Source: JBDRNE01 sp043812935 (lineage in GTDB: Bacteria; Omnitrophota; Gorgyraeia; Tantalellales; Tantalellaceae). Taken from it: a stretch of DNA of 34,000 nt. This document shows, in pieces, positions 1 through 6,913 of the stretch. Position numbers and translations under genes: made by a program. Within the stretch, counting starts at the first letter, position 1; every line of letters begins with the position of its first letter. The notes under the pieces were generated by a model. That model was not told where the DNA came from and did not search any database. It saw nothing but the letters and a program-made list of their open reading frames with translations. The stretch is from contig JBDRLO010000043.1 in the NCBI GenBank assembly GCA_043812935.1, forward strand, positions 1 through 34,000, in the 5' to 3' direction.

Positions 1-1
1 G

Positions 2-304
2 CAATATGTGGCAAATTTTGCAAAACAGATACGGATGCTTTTTCCTAAAAGTCCGGCTAAATGTGAAGAAAAAATAGCTGAACACGCGTGCCTCAAATAT
101 AGCGGCCGCATCGGCCGCACACAGCAGGCAAAAAAATTGGACGAAAAAGCAATCCGGCTGGCTGTTATTGCGTATATTCGTCATGAGTGTACTTCTTACG
201 ATACTTTTTTAGCAAAAGGTTATGATCGTGGAGATGCGCGCAGCAAGGTAGAGGATAATGTTCAAAAATTGTTAATCAAATGGAGCAAAAAGGAAGAAAG
301 GTGA
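2..304 (+). CDS. DUF2293 family protein, 5' end outside the window
   Basis: The frame is open to the left edge, so the true start probably lies upstream; within the window a GTG at 8 is the first possible start. The visible ~98 residues show an FPKSP motif, a central SGRIGR, and the block AIRLAVIAYIRHECTSYD followed by ARSKVEDNV, the pattern of the DUF2293 domain, which usually forms the C-terminal part of longer proteins. The function of this family is not established. The stop at 302-304 lies just ahead of the next gene (ATG 310), so the two are probably co-transcribed. The family call rests on motif recall only. Confidence 0.7.
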   Translation, partial: QYVANFAKQIRMLFPKSPAKCEEKIAEHACLKYSGRIGRTQQAKKLDEKAIRLAVIAYIRHECTSYDTFLAKGYDRGDARSKVEDNVQKLLIKWSKKEER

Positions 305-309
305 TTATT

Positions 310-885
310 ATGACAAGGAAAATCTTTAGGTTCAAAATTATTCTGGATGATATCCTACCTCAAATATGGAGAACGATAGTGGTTGAGAGCGATATTACAT
401 TTTATCAGTTTCATTTAATCATCCAAGAAGCGATGGGGTGGACAAATTCTCATTTGCACGAATTCAGTGATGGCGGTTTTAGAATAGGCGATACAAGTGA
501 GGATGTGTGTGATTTTGATGATCCACCACAATGGGATGAAAAGGGTAAAAAAATCAGTGATTATTTTTCCAGGGAGAAAACAAAACTGAGTTATACATAT
601 GACTTTGGTGATAATTGGGAACATTCGATAATATTGGAAGCGACAGAGCCAGTACAGAAAGGAATTAAATATCCTTATTGTATTGATGGTGCTCGAGCCT
701 GTCCTCCTGAAGATTGCGGATCGATTCCTGGATATTATCGGGTAATAGAGATACTTTCTGATTCTAAGCATGAAGAGTATGAAGAAATGAAAGAATGGTC
801 GGGAGATTTTAATTCGGAACATTTTGATAAAAAAGAGGTCACAGAAGGAATGCGTGATCCTGTAGATTTATCAGACATGTTTTAA
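310..885 (+). CDS. Plasmid pRiA4b ORF-3-like family protein
   Basis: About 191 residues. The N-terminal half has the family pattern: a beta-rich opening (RKIFRFKIILDD), the IWR element, ITFYQFHLIIQEAMGW and the HLHEF block, then YDFGDNWEHSIILE and an acidic, cysteine-containing stretch ARACPPEDCG. The function is not established; the family is frequent in plasmids and accessory loci, often next to or fused with SEC-C modules. A longer frame from ATG 280 exists, but it would overlap the previous gene, whereas ATG 310 has an AGAAAGG ribosome site a few bases upstream and starts directly at the conserved domain. The next gene is a SEC-C protein, the usual company for this family. Confidence 0.8.
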   Translation: MTRKIFRFKIILDDILPQIWRTIVVESDITFYQFHLIIQEAMGWTNSHLHEFSDGGFRIGDTSEDVCDFDDPPQWDEKGKKISDYFSREKTKLSYTYDFGDNWEHSIILEATEPVQKGIKYPYCIDGARACPPEDCGSIPGYYRVIEILSDSKHEEYEEMKEWSGDFNSEHFDKKEVTEGMRDPVDLSDMF

Positions 886-967
886 ATGAGATCTTTAGAA
901 CATGCACCATATTCAGTACAACTTTGATTGAAAATTTTAATAATTTACGCAGAAAGGAGAATAGACG

Positions 968-2494
968 ATGGGCGATAAGATTGGACGTAATTCACCTTGC
1001 CCTTGCGGCAGTGGAAAAAAGTTCAAGAAATGTTGCGGAGCTAATGCTTCTTCAGGTATGGAAGATCTTCTTGCTCCGATGCCGGAGGACATCTTAACCG
1101 GTACAAAGGTTGATTTTTATTTTGATATTTACCGGAGCGTGGTGCTTTATTCGGAAAGCTTAAAATCCGATCCTAAATTTGGTAGAGAGTTGAGAATACT
1201 CTGCCGTGATTTCGAGGAGCGGTTTAAGCCGGGGACAGAATATGGCCTGCCTGACAGTTTTTACTTGAACTGGTTTATTTTTGACAACCGATTTGGTATT
1301 GATCAACATACGGTAATTGAAAGATTAATGGAAGAAGACATGTTTAAGGGATCTAACGATGAAGTCCGAAAAACTTTTATCGAACTTTCAGAAAGCTACG
1401 CAACTTGCAACGAGATCAAAAAAATTAGTGGGAACAGAATTTTGTTTGAAGAGCTGGTAACGGGGCGTAAATGGATGGTTAATTGTATGGGTGATCCTGT
1501 GGAGGATGACGCGAAACTGGGTGATATATGGCACGCGCGTTTTGTCGGCCCGAATGAAGACGCGTATTATTTTGGCCAGCCTTTTGTTTTTGACAAAGGA
1601 GCTAAAAGGGATTTTGTAAAAATTATAAAAGGGTTGATAAGCACATTTGAAGAATATGCGAGCACACGATCACTCGAATTCAAGATTCCGCGTGATGCTT
1701 TTAAGGCCTTTATAGGATTTTGGGCAGAGTATTTATACAAAGGTACTTTAGGGAATTTGGACAAAAACTCGCAGTTAGAAGATGCGCAATCAAATACGGC
1801 ATCTATGCCGATCTTATGTACAACAGACGGGGAAAAGGTTCGTTTTTCCGAGGTTATCTTTAAAATTATCGACAGGGATAAAGTCGGGAATAAGCTTTCA
1901 GTGCTAAAAGGCATTGAGTGCGATAATGAGAACGATTGCTGGGTATGGACTAAAAAAGGCAATCGAAGGATGAAATCTTGGGAAAATACCATTCTTGGTT
2001 GGATCCATATTAAAGGCGAAAGAATAGTCGGTATGGTTAATTCACTTGAACGCGCGCTGAAGCTTAAAAATAAACTTTCTATGTGTCTTGGAAAAGCTGT
2101 TTGTTTTGAGAGGATTGACAGCAAGGATCATGCGGCCATGCTAAAACCTTCATCGGAAGAAATGTGCAAGTTCTCGGAAGAACAGCGCTGTATCAATGCC
2201 AATCCTGAAATAAGAAAAGAGCTTATCCAGAAACAGAAGGAGTATTATCTGAAGGATTGGATCTCTTCCAACATTCCGGCTCTTAACGGCAGAACCCCCA
2301 GGCAAGCCGCAAAAACTAAATATGGATGTCTTCAGTTGGAAGTTTTGATAAACAGAATGGAAGGTATGGAGAATAATAAGCCTGAATATGTGCCACGATT
2401 GGATATGAATTTTCTTAGAGGCGAGCTTGGCCTGCCACTACGGTATTGTCATAATGACAATGATCGGACAAATACCAAAGGGAGTTCTCGTTGA
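968..2494 (+). CDS. SEC-C zinc-motif protein, 508 aa
   Basis: The N-terminus (residues ~6-24, NSPCPCGSGKKFKKCCG) is a textbook SEC-C metal-binding motif with the C-x-C ... C-C zinc ligands also found at the SecA C-terminus. The large middle is not recognised: it is mixed alpha/beta with no membrane segment. Near the C-terminus (residues ~445-472) there is an ALNGRTPRQAAKTKYG segment followed by a leucine-rich helix. This resembles the short helical module seen at the end of other SEC-C proteins and in MbcA/ParS-type antitoxin relatives. AAGGAGA lies just upstream of the ATG. Role unknown; a regulatory or accessory function is only a guess from its company with the pRiA4b-type gene. Confidence 0.75.
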   Translation: MGDKIGRNSPCPCGSGKKFKKCCGANASSGMEDLLAPMPEDILTGTKVDFYFDIYRSVVLYSESLKSDPKFGRELRILCRDFEERFKPGTEYGLPDSFYLNWFIFDNRFGIDQHTVIERLMEEDMFKGSNDEVRKTFIELSESYATCNEIKKISGNRILFEELVTGRKWMVNCMGDPVEDDAKLGDIWHARFVGPNEDAYYFGQPFVFDKGAKRDFVKIIKGLISTFEEYASTRSLEFKIPRDAFKAFIGFWAEYLYKGTLGNLDKNSQLEDAQSNTASMPILCTTDGEKVRFSEVIFKIIDRDKVGNKLSVLKGIECDNENDCWVWTKKGNRRMKSWENTILGWIHIKGERIVGMVNSLERALKLKNKLSMCLGKAVCFERIDSKDHAAMLKPSSEEMCKFSEEQRCINANPEIRKELIQKQKEYYLKDWISSNIPALNGRTPRQAAKTKYGCLQLEVLINRMEGMENNKPEYVPRLDMNFLRGELGLPLRYCHNDNDRTNTKGSSR

Positions 2495-2519
2495 TAACCA
2501 CACCTAACTATGTTAAAAT
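2491..2519 (+). promoter_or_regulatory. Sigma-70-type promoter ahead of the GIY-YIG/miaB block
   Basis: TTGATA (2491-2496), a 17-base spacer, then TAAAAT (2514-2519). The box spacing is ideal and it lies at the end of the SEC-C gene. Transcription would start near 2526, too close to the ATG at 2529 for a normal leader, which favours ATG 2559 as the start of the next gene. Confidence 0.6.
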
Positions 2520-2558
2520 GCCAGAGTTATGAAAAGGACTGTTAAACGCAGCGGGGTT

Positions 2559-2849
2559 ATGTTCTATACCTATATCATTGAGTGCCGGGATGGTAGTTAT
2601 TATACGGGGTATACTAACGATTTGAAGCGGCGGGTAAAACAGCATAACGGCGAGCTTAAGGGTTCGGCAAAGTATACTCGGGGCAAGAGGCCGGTTCGGG
2701 TGGTTTGGTATAGGGAGTATAGGTATTTGAAGAGTGCGGTAAAAACAGAATACAAAATAAAGAAATTAACGCGAAGACAAAAAGAGTTGCTTGTAGAAGG
2801 AGTGAGGTTGGATAATATAATTAGGTCCGGCCGCCTAAATTTGAGGTAA
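2559..2849 (+). CDS. GIY-YIG single-domain nuclease (YhbQ/UPF0213-like)
   Basis: About 96 residues, the usual size of stand-alone bacterial GIY-YIG proteins. It starts with FYTYIIEC and continues to YYTGYTNDLKRRVKQHN, which supplies the paired tyrosine motif and the conserved arginine; AVKTEYKIKKL carries the expected catalytic glutamate. These proteins are small putative nucleases, with DNA-repair roles suggested for some members. ATG 2559 is preferred over ATG 2529 because the family begins here, GCGGGG lies upstream, and the predicted transcription start leaves no leader for 2529. The last residues (RSGRLNLR) are encoded inside a large imperfect hairpin at 2825-2886. Confidence 0.8.
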   Translation: MFYTYIIECRDGSYYTGYTNDLKRRVKQHNGELKGSAKYTRGKRPVRVVWYREYRYLKSAVKTEYKIKKLTRRQKELLVEGVRLDNIIRSGRLNLR

Positions 2850-2886
2850 ATTTTGCTTCGCAATATTTCCCTCAAGCGGCTCGGAC
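2825..2886. repeat. Large imperfect hairpin with TTGC-TTC-GCAA core
   Basis: Outer arms GTCCGGCCGC (2825-2834) and GCGGCTCGGAC (2876-2886) pair with one bulge. TTTGAGG pairs with CCTCAA further in, and the centre is TTGC-TTC-GCAA (2853-2863). It covers the stop of the GIY-YIG gene. It is too GC-poor in the centre and lacks a T-run, so it looks more like a dispersed palindromic repeat than a classical terminator. Confidence 0.55.
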
Positions 2887-2888
2887 AT

Positions 2889-2924
2889 GAACCAAAAAAG
2901 TTTATTGGAAAACTTTTTTGGTTC
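2889..2924. terminator. Perfect 15-bp inverted repeat, possible terminator or attenuator
   Basis: GAACCAAAAAAGTTT (2889-2903) and AAACTTTTTTGGTTC (2910-2924) are exact reverse complements around a 6-base loop. The stem contains A6 and T6 runs. It lies between the GIY-YIG stop and the more likely miaB start. It could end the GIY-YIG message or act in the miaB leader. The stem is AT-rich and has no separate trailing T-run, so terminator function is uncertain. Confidence 0.4.
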
Positions 2925-2940
2925 AGAAAAAAAAGAGATT

Positions 2941-4422
2941 ATGAATAAGGATAAAGTAAACAATATGAAAAATGACCCCTTGCACGTAGGATTCGAGGAA
3001 AACGCTGCTTCGCAGCCTTTGCCTCGTGGTGCTTCGGGGTGTCACCCAAAAGTTTATATGAAGACTTTTGGGTGCCAGATGAATATGCGCGATTCGGAGA
3101 TTATTTTAGAAATGCTTCAGGATGCGGGGTATGGGGTAGCTGCGTCTATAGAGGAAGCTGATATCGCGCTTTTTAATACCTGTAGTGTGCGGCAGCATGC
3201 TGAAGACCGGGTTATAGGTAATATTCAAAAACTCGCCGGCCGAAAAAAGAAGAATCCGGGCTTTGTTATCGGTGTTTTGGGGTGTATGGCAGCTCGGCAC
3301 GGTGAAATGTTGTTTAAAGAATATCCTTATCTTAATATTGTTGCCGGGCCGAATAGCCTTTATGAAGTTTCTGAACTTTTAGGCAAAGTTTTGGGTAGCG
3401 GTGAAAAAGTGTCGGCTTTAAAAAACAAAAAACGGCCCAGAAAAAAAGTTGGTAATCAGTATTGGAACGGTGGGTTTTCCGCGTTTGTTAATATAATGTA
3501 TGGATGCAATAATTATTGTTCGTATTGTATTGTGCCGTATGTAAGGGGACGTGAAGTGTCACGCCCGAAAAATGATATTCTTGATGAGATTAAGGAATTG
3601 GTTGATAAAGGCGCGCGGGAAATTACTTTGTTGGGGCAAAACGTTAATTCTTATGGTAAAGGCCTTACTAATAAAATTACGTTTCCGGAACTTTTAGAAG
3701 CTGTGAATGGTATCAACGGTGTTGAACGTATACGGTTTACAACAAGCCATCCGAAGGATGCGGGGAAAAGTCTTTTTCGGGCTATGCATGATTTAGATAA
3801 AGTTTGTGAAAGCTTGCATCTCCCTTTACAGTCCGGATCGAATAAGATACTTGACCTTATGAATAGGAAGTATTCTTATGAAGATTATCTTAAAAAGATA
3901 CATCTTTTAAGAAGTATGGTTCCAGATGTTGGGTTGAGTACGGATATTGTCGTAGGGTTTCCTTCGGAGAAGGAAAGTGATTATAAGGACACATATAAAG
4001 CCCTAGAAGAAATAGAATATAATTCAGCGTTTATTTTTAAATATTCACCGCGGCCGCCCGCGCTTTCTTCATGTTTGGTTGATGATGTGCCGGAAGAAGT
4101 TAAGAAAGAGCGTAATAACGAGCTTTTGGCGTTACAGAAAAGAATAGCCTATAAAAAAAATAAATCTTTAATGGGTACGCGGCAGGAGGTTTTGATTGAA
4201 AAAGTCAGCAGAATGTCGGATAAAGAAATGGCCGGCAGGACGCGTGGTAATATTGCGTGTGTGGTTCAGGGCGATGAAAATTTGATCGGTCAATTAGTTC
4301 AGGTTGAAATTACGGGAAACAGTGCGTATACGTTGAAAGGTAATATCGTAGGGGCAGGCCCCCCTTGTGCCTGCCCTAATATAATATCACGTGTTTGTCC
4401 GAATAATGGTGCAATTACATAA
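2941..4422 (+). CDS. miaB: tRNA-2-methylthio-N6-dimethylallyladenosine synthase MiaB
   Basis: Radical SAM methylthiotransferase that converts i6A37 to ms2i6A37 in tRNA. The UPF0004 domain supplies three cluster cysteines (TFGCQMN, NTCSVRQ, VLGCMA). The radical SAM loop is MYGCNNYCSYCIVPYVRGRE, with C-x3-C-x2-C; a TRAM domain closes the protein. Family members normally begin right at KVYMKTFGCQMN, but here the frame is open from ATG 2887 through ~57 extra codons that cross palindromic sequence. ATG 2941 (GAGA upstream) is chosen because it lies beyond the inverted repeat at 2889-2924; 2965 or 3058 are also possible. The C-terminus likewise runs on past the TRAM end into a GTAG hairpin (4348-4378). 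The MiaA substrate-maker is encoded two genes on. Confidence 0.95.
   Translation: MNKDKVNNMKNDPLHVGFEENAASQPLPRGASGCHPKVYMKTFGCQMNMRDSEIILEMLQDAGYGVAASIEEADIALFNTCSVRQHAEDRVIGNIQKLAGRKKKNPGFVIGVLGCMAARHGEMLFKEYPYLNIVAGPNSLYEVSELLGKVLGSGEKVSALKNKKRPRKKVGNQYWNGGFSAFVNIMYGCNNYCSYCIVPYVRGREVSRPKNDILDEIKELVDKGAREITLLGQNVNSYGKGLTNKITFPELLEAVNGINGVERIRFTTSHPKDAGKSLFRAMHDLDKVCESLHLPLQSGSNKILDLMNRKYSYEDYLKKIHLLRSMVPDVGLSTDIVVGFPSEKESDYKDTYKALEEIEYNSAFIFKYSPRPPALSSCLVDDVPEEVKKERNNELLALQKRIAYKKNKSLMGTRQEVLIEKVSRMSDKEMAGRTRGNIACVVQGDENLIGQLVQVEITGNSAYTLKGNIVGAGPPCACPNIISRVCPNNGAIT
2972..3044. repeat. Imperfect palindromic element inside the miaB 5' frame
   Basis: CGAGG (2994-2998) pairs with CCTCG (3022-3026) around GCTGC-TTC-GCAGC (3004-3016). 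The flanks TGACCCC/GGGGTGTCA and GCAC/GTGC pair loosely further out. It is translated in frame as part of the N-terminal extension of MiaB. The TTC loop and short GC clamp match the centre of the hairpin at 2825-2886. Confidence 0.5.
4348..4378 (+). repeat. GTAG hairpin (REP-like), copy 1, in the miaB 3' end
   Basis: GTAG is followed by arms GGGGCAGGC and GCCTGCCC around a short loop. It is translated as the extra C-terminal residues of MiaB, ~45 bp upstream of the transposase start. Confidence 0.75.
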
Positions 4423-4946
4423 TGGAAGAAAAAATATTTGTAAAGCAACGCAGATCAATTAGATTAAGAAATTATGATTATACGAAGCCGGGCGCGTATT
4501 TTGTGACGGTGTGTGCGAATAAACATGCATGTGTATTTGGTAATGTGCATAATGGGGTAATGGTATTGAATGAATACGGGGAAATTGCGTGCAAATGTTG
4601 GGGTGAAATACCCGAACATTTTTCGCATGTTGCATTGTATGAATATAGTGTGATGCCGAACCACGTACATGGAATAATAAATATACGTAGGGGCACGGCA
4701 TGCCGTGCCCCTACAATGGAATGTTTCGGTAAACCGGTAATCGGTTCTTTATCAACGATCATACGTTCATTTAAATCGGCGGTAACAAAACAAATAAACG
4801 CAATTTATAACACCTCCGGTACCCGCCTCTGGCAACGAAATTTCTACGAACACGTTATTCGGGATGAAAATGATTTAACGCGTGTCCGGGAATACATTAT
4901 AAACAATCCCATAAATTGGGAATTGGACGAATATTATGAGAAATAG
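4422..4946 (+). CDS. REP-associated tyrosine transposase (RAYT, Y1 HUH family)
   Basis: 174 residues, apparently intact. RAYTs are single-stranded-DNA endonucleases of the Y1/HUH class that act on REP hairpins carrying a GTAG-type foot. Visible features are an N-terminal RRSIRLRNYDYTKPGAYFVT block, the metal-binding HUH motif in MPNHVHGII (H81, H83), the SFKSAVTKQIN helix, LWQRNFYEHVIRDENDL, and the probable catalytic tyrosine Y158 in REYIINNP. Residues 89-98 (RRGTACRAPT) are encoded by a perfect 28-bp GTAG palindrome in the gene itself. The start overlaps the miaB stop (TAATG) and the stop lies 11 bases inside miaA, so translation is probably coupled in the tRNA-modification operon. Eight matching hairpins in the window are its likely targets; that link is inferred. 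Confidence 0.92.
   Translation: MEEKIFVKQRRSIRLRNYDYTKPGAYFVTVCANKHACVFGNVHNGVMVLNEYGEIACKCWGEIPEHFSHVALYEYSVMPNHVHGIINIRRGTACRAPTMECFGKPVIGSLSTIIRSFKSAVTKQINAIYNTSGTRLWQRNFYEHVIRDENDLTRVREYIINNPINWELDEYYEK
4687..4714 (+). repeat. GTAG hairpin, copy 2: perfect 28-bp palindrome inside the RAYT gene
   Basis: The left arm GTAGGGGCACGGCA (4687-4700) is the exact reverse complement of 4701-4714. The core is identical to the element at 12003-12028. It is read in frame as residues 89-98 of the transposase. Confidence 0.9.
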
Positions 4947-5847
4947 AATTATCTTTATTCTTGGGCCGACGTCATCCGGGAAAACCAAGGTTGCGATAGA
5001 GGTTGCAAAAAAAATGAATGGCGAGATTGTTTCCTGTGATTCTATGCAGGTTTATAAAGATATGGATGTCTTAACGCAAGTACCTGGTGATGTATTTCTA
5101 AATAAAGTGCCGCATCATCTTATAAAAGTTGTTTCACCGGAACAAGAGTTTAATGCCGCGAAGTTTGTTAACATGGCGCAGGAAGTGATTGATAATATAT
5201 GTAAAAAAGGGAAAATGCCTGTTTTTGCCGGAGGGACCGGGCTTTATGTTAAAGCGCTTGTTGACGGTATGTTTCCGGCCCCGCCTAAAGATGAAACCCT
5301 GCGGGAAGAACTTTTAAAACTGGCAAAAAAAATGGGAAACGAGTATTTGTATTCTGAACTTGAAAAAGTTGATCCGGATACGGCAGCACGGCTTCATTCC
5401 AATGACCTGCGCAGGATTGTACGCGCGCTTGAAATATTTAAGCTTACAGGGAAAACAATGCAGGAGAAAAAAAGTGAAACGCGCGGCATCACTGAAAACT
5501 ATGATTGCCGGATGTTTGGGTTAAGCCTTCCCCGAAAAATGCTTTACGAACGAATTGAGAATACAGTTGATAAAATGTTTCGTGAAGGTCTTGTGGCTGA
5601 AATTGAAAAACTTAGAACAAGAAAACTTAGCCTTACCGCGGCCAGGGCGCTTGGAATAAAGGAAGTTTCGGCGTACCTGGATGGTGAAATTAGCTTTGAA
5701 AAAGCCGAAGAAGAACTTAAAAAGAATACACGCCGGTATGCTAAAAGGCAGTTGACGTGGTTCAGGTCGGATAACCGTATTGAGTGGATTGACGCGGATA
5801 GGGATGCGGCTTTGGTCGCGGACGAAATCGTAAATAAAGCAGAATAG
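4936..5847 (+). CDS. miaA: tRNA dimethylallyltransferase MiaA
   Basis: Transfers the dimethylallyl group from DMAPP to N6 of A37 in tRNAs reading UNN codons, making the i6A that MiaB then thiomethylates. It has the full family length (303 residues). The P-loop is GPTSSGKT (residues 10-17), followed by SCDSMQVYKDMDV, the FAGGTGLYVKALVDG motif, LRRIVRALEI, the TAARALGIKE block and the C-terminal TRRYAKRQLTWFR. The ATG sits inside the end of the RAYT gene (11-base overlap), implying translational coupling with the gene upstream. The next gene begins 10 bases after the stop. Confidence 0.97.
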   Translation: MRNRIIFILGPTSSGKTKVAIEVAKKMNGEIVSCDSMQVYKDMDVLTQVPGDVFLNKVPHHLIKVVSPEQEFNAAKFVNMAQEVIDNICKKGKMPVFAGGTGLYVKALVDGMFPAPPKDETLREELLKLAKKMGNEYLYSELEKVDPDTAARLHSNDLRRIVRALEIFKLTGKTMQEKKSETRGITENYDCRMFGLSLPRKMLYERIENTVDKMFREGLVAEIEKLRTRKLSLTAARALGIKEVSAYLDGEISFEKAEEELKKNTRRYAKRQLTWFRSDNRIEWIDADRDAALVADEIVNKAE

Positions 5848-5857
5848 GGCAAAAAAA

Positions 5858-6913
5858 ATGCAGAGAATTTTAGTTGTCAGGATAGGCAATATCGGCGATG
5901 TTTTAATGGCTACGCCTTTGGTGCGTAAGCTTAAAACTATGTTTCCTCAAACGGCAATAGATTTTGTTGTGTCACCGCACGCCGAGTTTGCCGTAAAAGG
6001 CAATAAGTATATTGATAAACTGTATGTGTATCGGAAATATCGTAAAGTTGCTCGTGCGGTGCGAAAGTTCCTGTTTAACCGGCAAATTAAAAAGAATAAA
6101 TATGATATGTGTTTTGTGCTTGAATCAAACCGTGAATACATGCAGTTTGCGTATGATGTTACGGGTAAAGATACTTTAAAGATTGGTTATGATGGGTATG
6201 AATGTTCAAATCTGATGGACAAAAAAAAGAAATATTCATATAAAATGCATGTTATAGAAAACCAGCTTTTCCTGCTGAGGGATTTTTTAAATGCGGAAAT
6301 TTCAGTGTCTGATTTTACAATGAATTTCTGGTTCCCGGAAAATGTTTTGGAAGATTTAAGATCCGGCATGGATAACGAGCTTAAATCTCATGGCGATTAT
6401 TTTGTTGTTCATCCCGGATGCACTGAATACCTGCCGTTACGCGCATGGCAGCCGGAAAAGTTTGCTGAAGTTATAAATTTTATTACGGCAAGTGGCAAAA
6501 ACGTTTTTATTACAGGAAGCAATAACGATAAAAAAGTAATAGATGATATTTTTAAAGCATGCGGGAATTTGCAGAAGGTGAATGTTTTTATCGGAAGAAA
6601 TATTTGGGAAGCAGCGTATCTTATTAAAAAAGCCAAAGGTGTTTTAAGTTTGGATACGGGTATTTTGCATCTTACGAGAGCGCTTGGTGCTTCGCTGACA
6701 GGGCTTTTTGGGCCGAGTGATCCTGCGCATACAGGGCCTATTGGTAAAGGGGCCTATAAAGTGATTAGAAAAGATTTTAAATGCGGGCCGTGTCATTATT
6801 ATCCGGAATATCGTTTGGAAGACAAGAAGAAGTGTCTTGATGGAAATGTTACGTCCTGTATGCGGGCAATATCATCTGAAGAAGTTATATCTTTGGTTAA
6901 AGGCATGATATGA
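5858..6913 (+). CDS. Glycosyltransferase family 9 (heptosyltransferase-like)
   Basis: 351 residues with GT9 architecture: N-terminal ILVVRIGNIGDVLMATPLVRKLK nucleotide-fold motif, VHPGC opening the second domain, a VFITGS strand, and the nucleotide-sugar site KGVLSLDTGILHLTRALGASLTGLFGPSDPAHTGPIG. The end has a C-x2-C ... C pattern (CGPCHYYPEY, KKCL) common in this family. GT9 enzymes add heptose or related sugars to LPS core, so a cytoplasmic-face role in outer-membrane glycan synthesis is likely; the exact sugar cannot be told. It sits 10 bases after miaA, and its stop overlaps the hflX start (ATGA), so it belongs to the same operon despite the unrelated function. Confidence 0.9.
   Translation: MQRILVVRIGNIGDVLMATPLVRKLKTMFPQTAIDFVVSPHAEFAVKGNKYIDKLYVYRKYRKVARAVRKFLFNRQIKKNKYDMCFVLESNREYMQFAYDVTGKDTLKIGYDGYECSNLMDKKKKYSYKMHVIENQLFLLRDFLNAEISVSDFTMNFWFPENVLEDLRSGMDNELKSHGDYFVVHPGCTEYLPLRAWQPEKFAEVINFITASGKNVFITGSNNDKKVIDDIFKACGNLQKVNVFIGRNIWEAAYLIKKAKGVLSLDTGILHLTRALGASLTGLFGPSDPAHTGPIGKGAYKVIRKDFKCGPCHYYPEYRLEDKKKCLDGNVTSCMRAISSEEVISLVKGMI

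Noticed and set aside
415..822. 135-codon - strand frame opposite the pRiA4b-type gene
   Set aside because: Composition is Ile/Phe/Arg-rich as expected from antisense of AT-rich coding DNA; no start signal or motif.
1567..2124. 185-codon - strand frame opposite the SEC-C gene
   Set aside because: It lies wholly within a well-supported + strand gene, has low-complexity Ser/Leu/Phe/Pro composition and no recognisable motif; a shadow frame.
4459..4762. Three overlapping - strand frames opposite the RAYT gene
   Set aside because: The palindrome at 4687-4714 leaves both strands open there; the + strand frame has all RAYT motifs.
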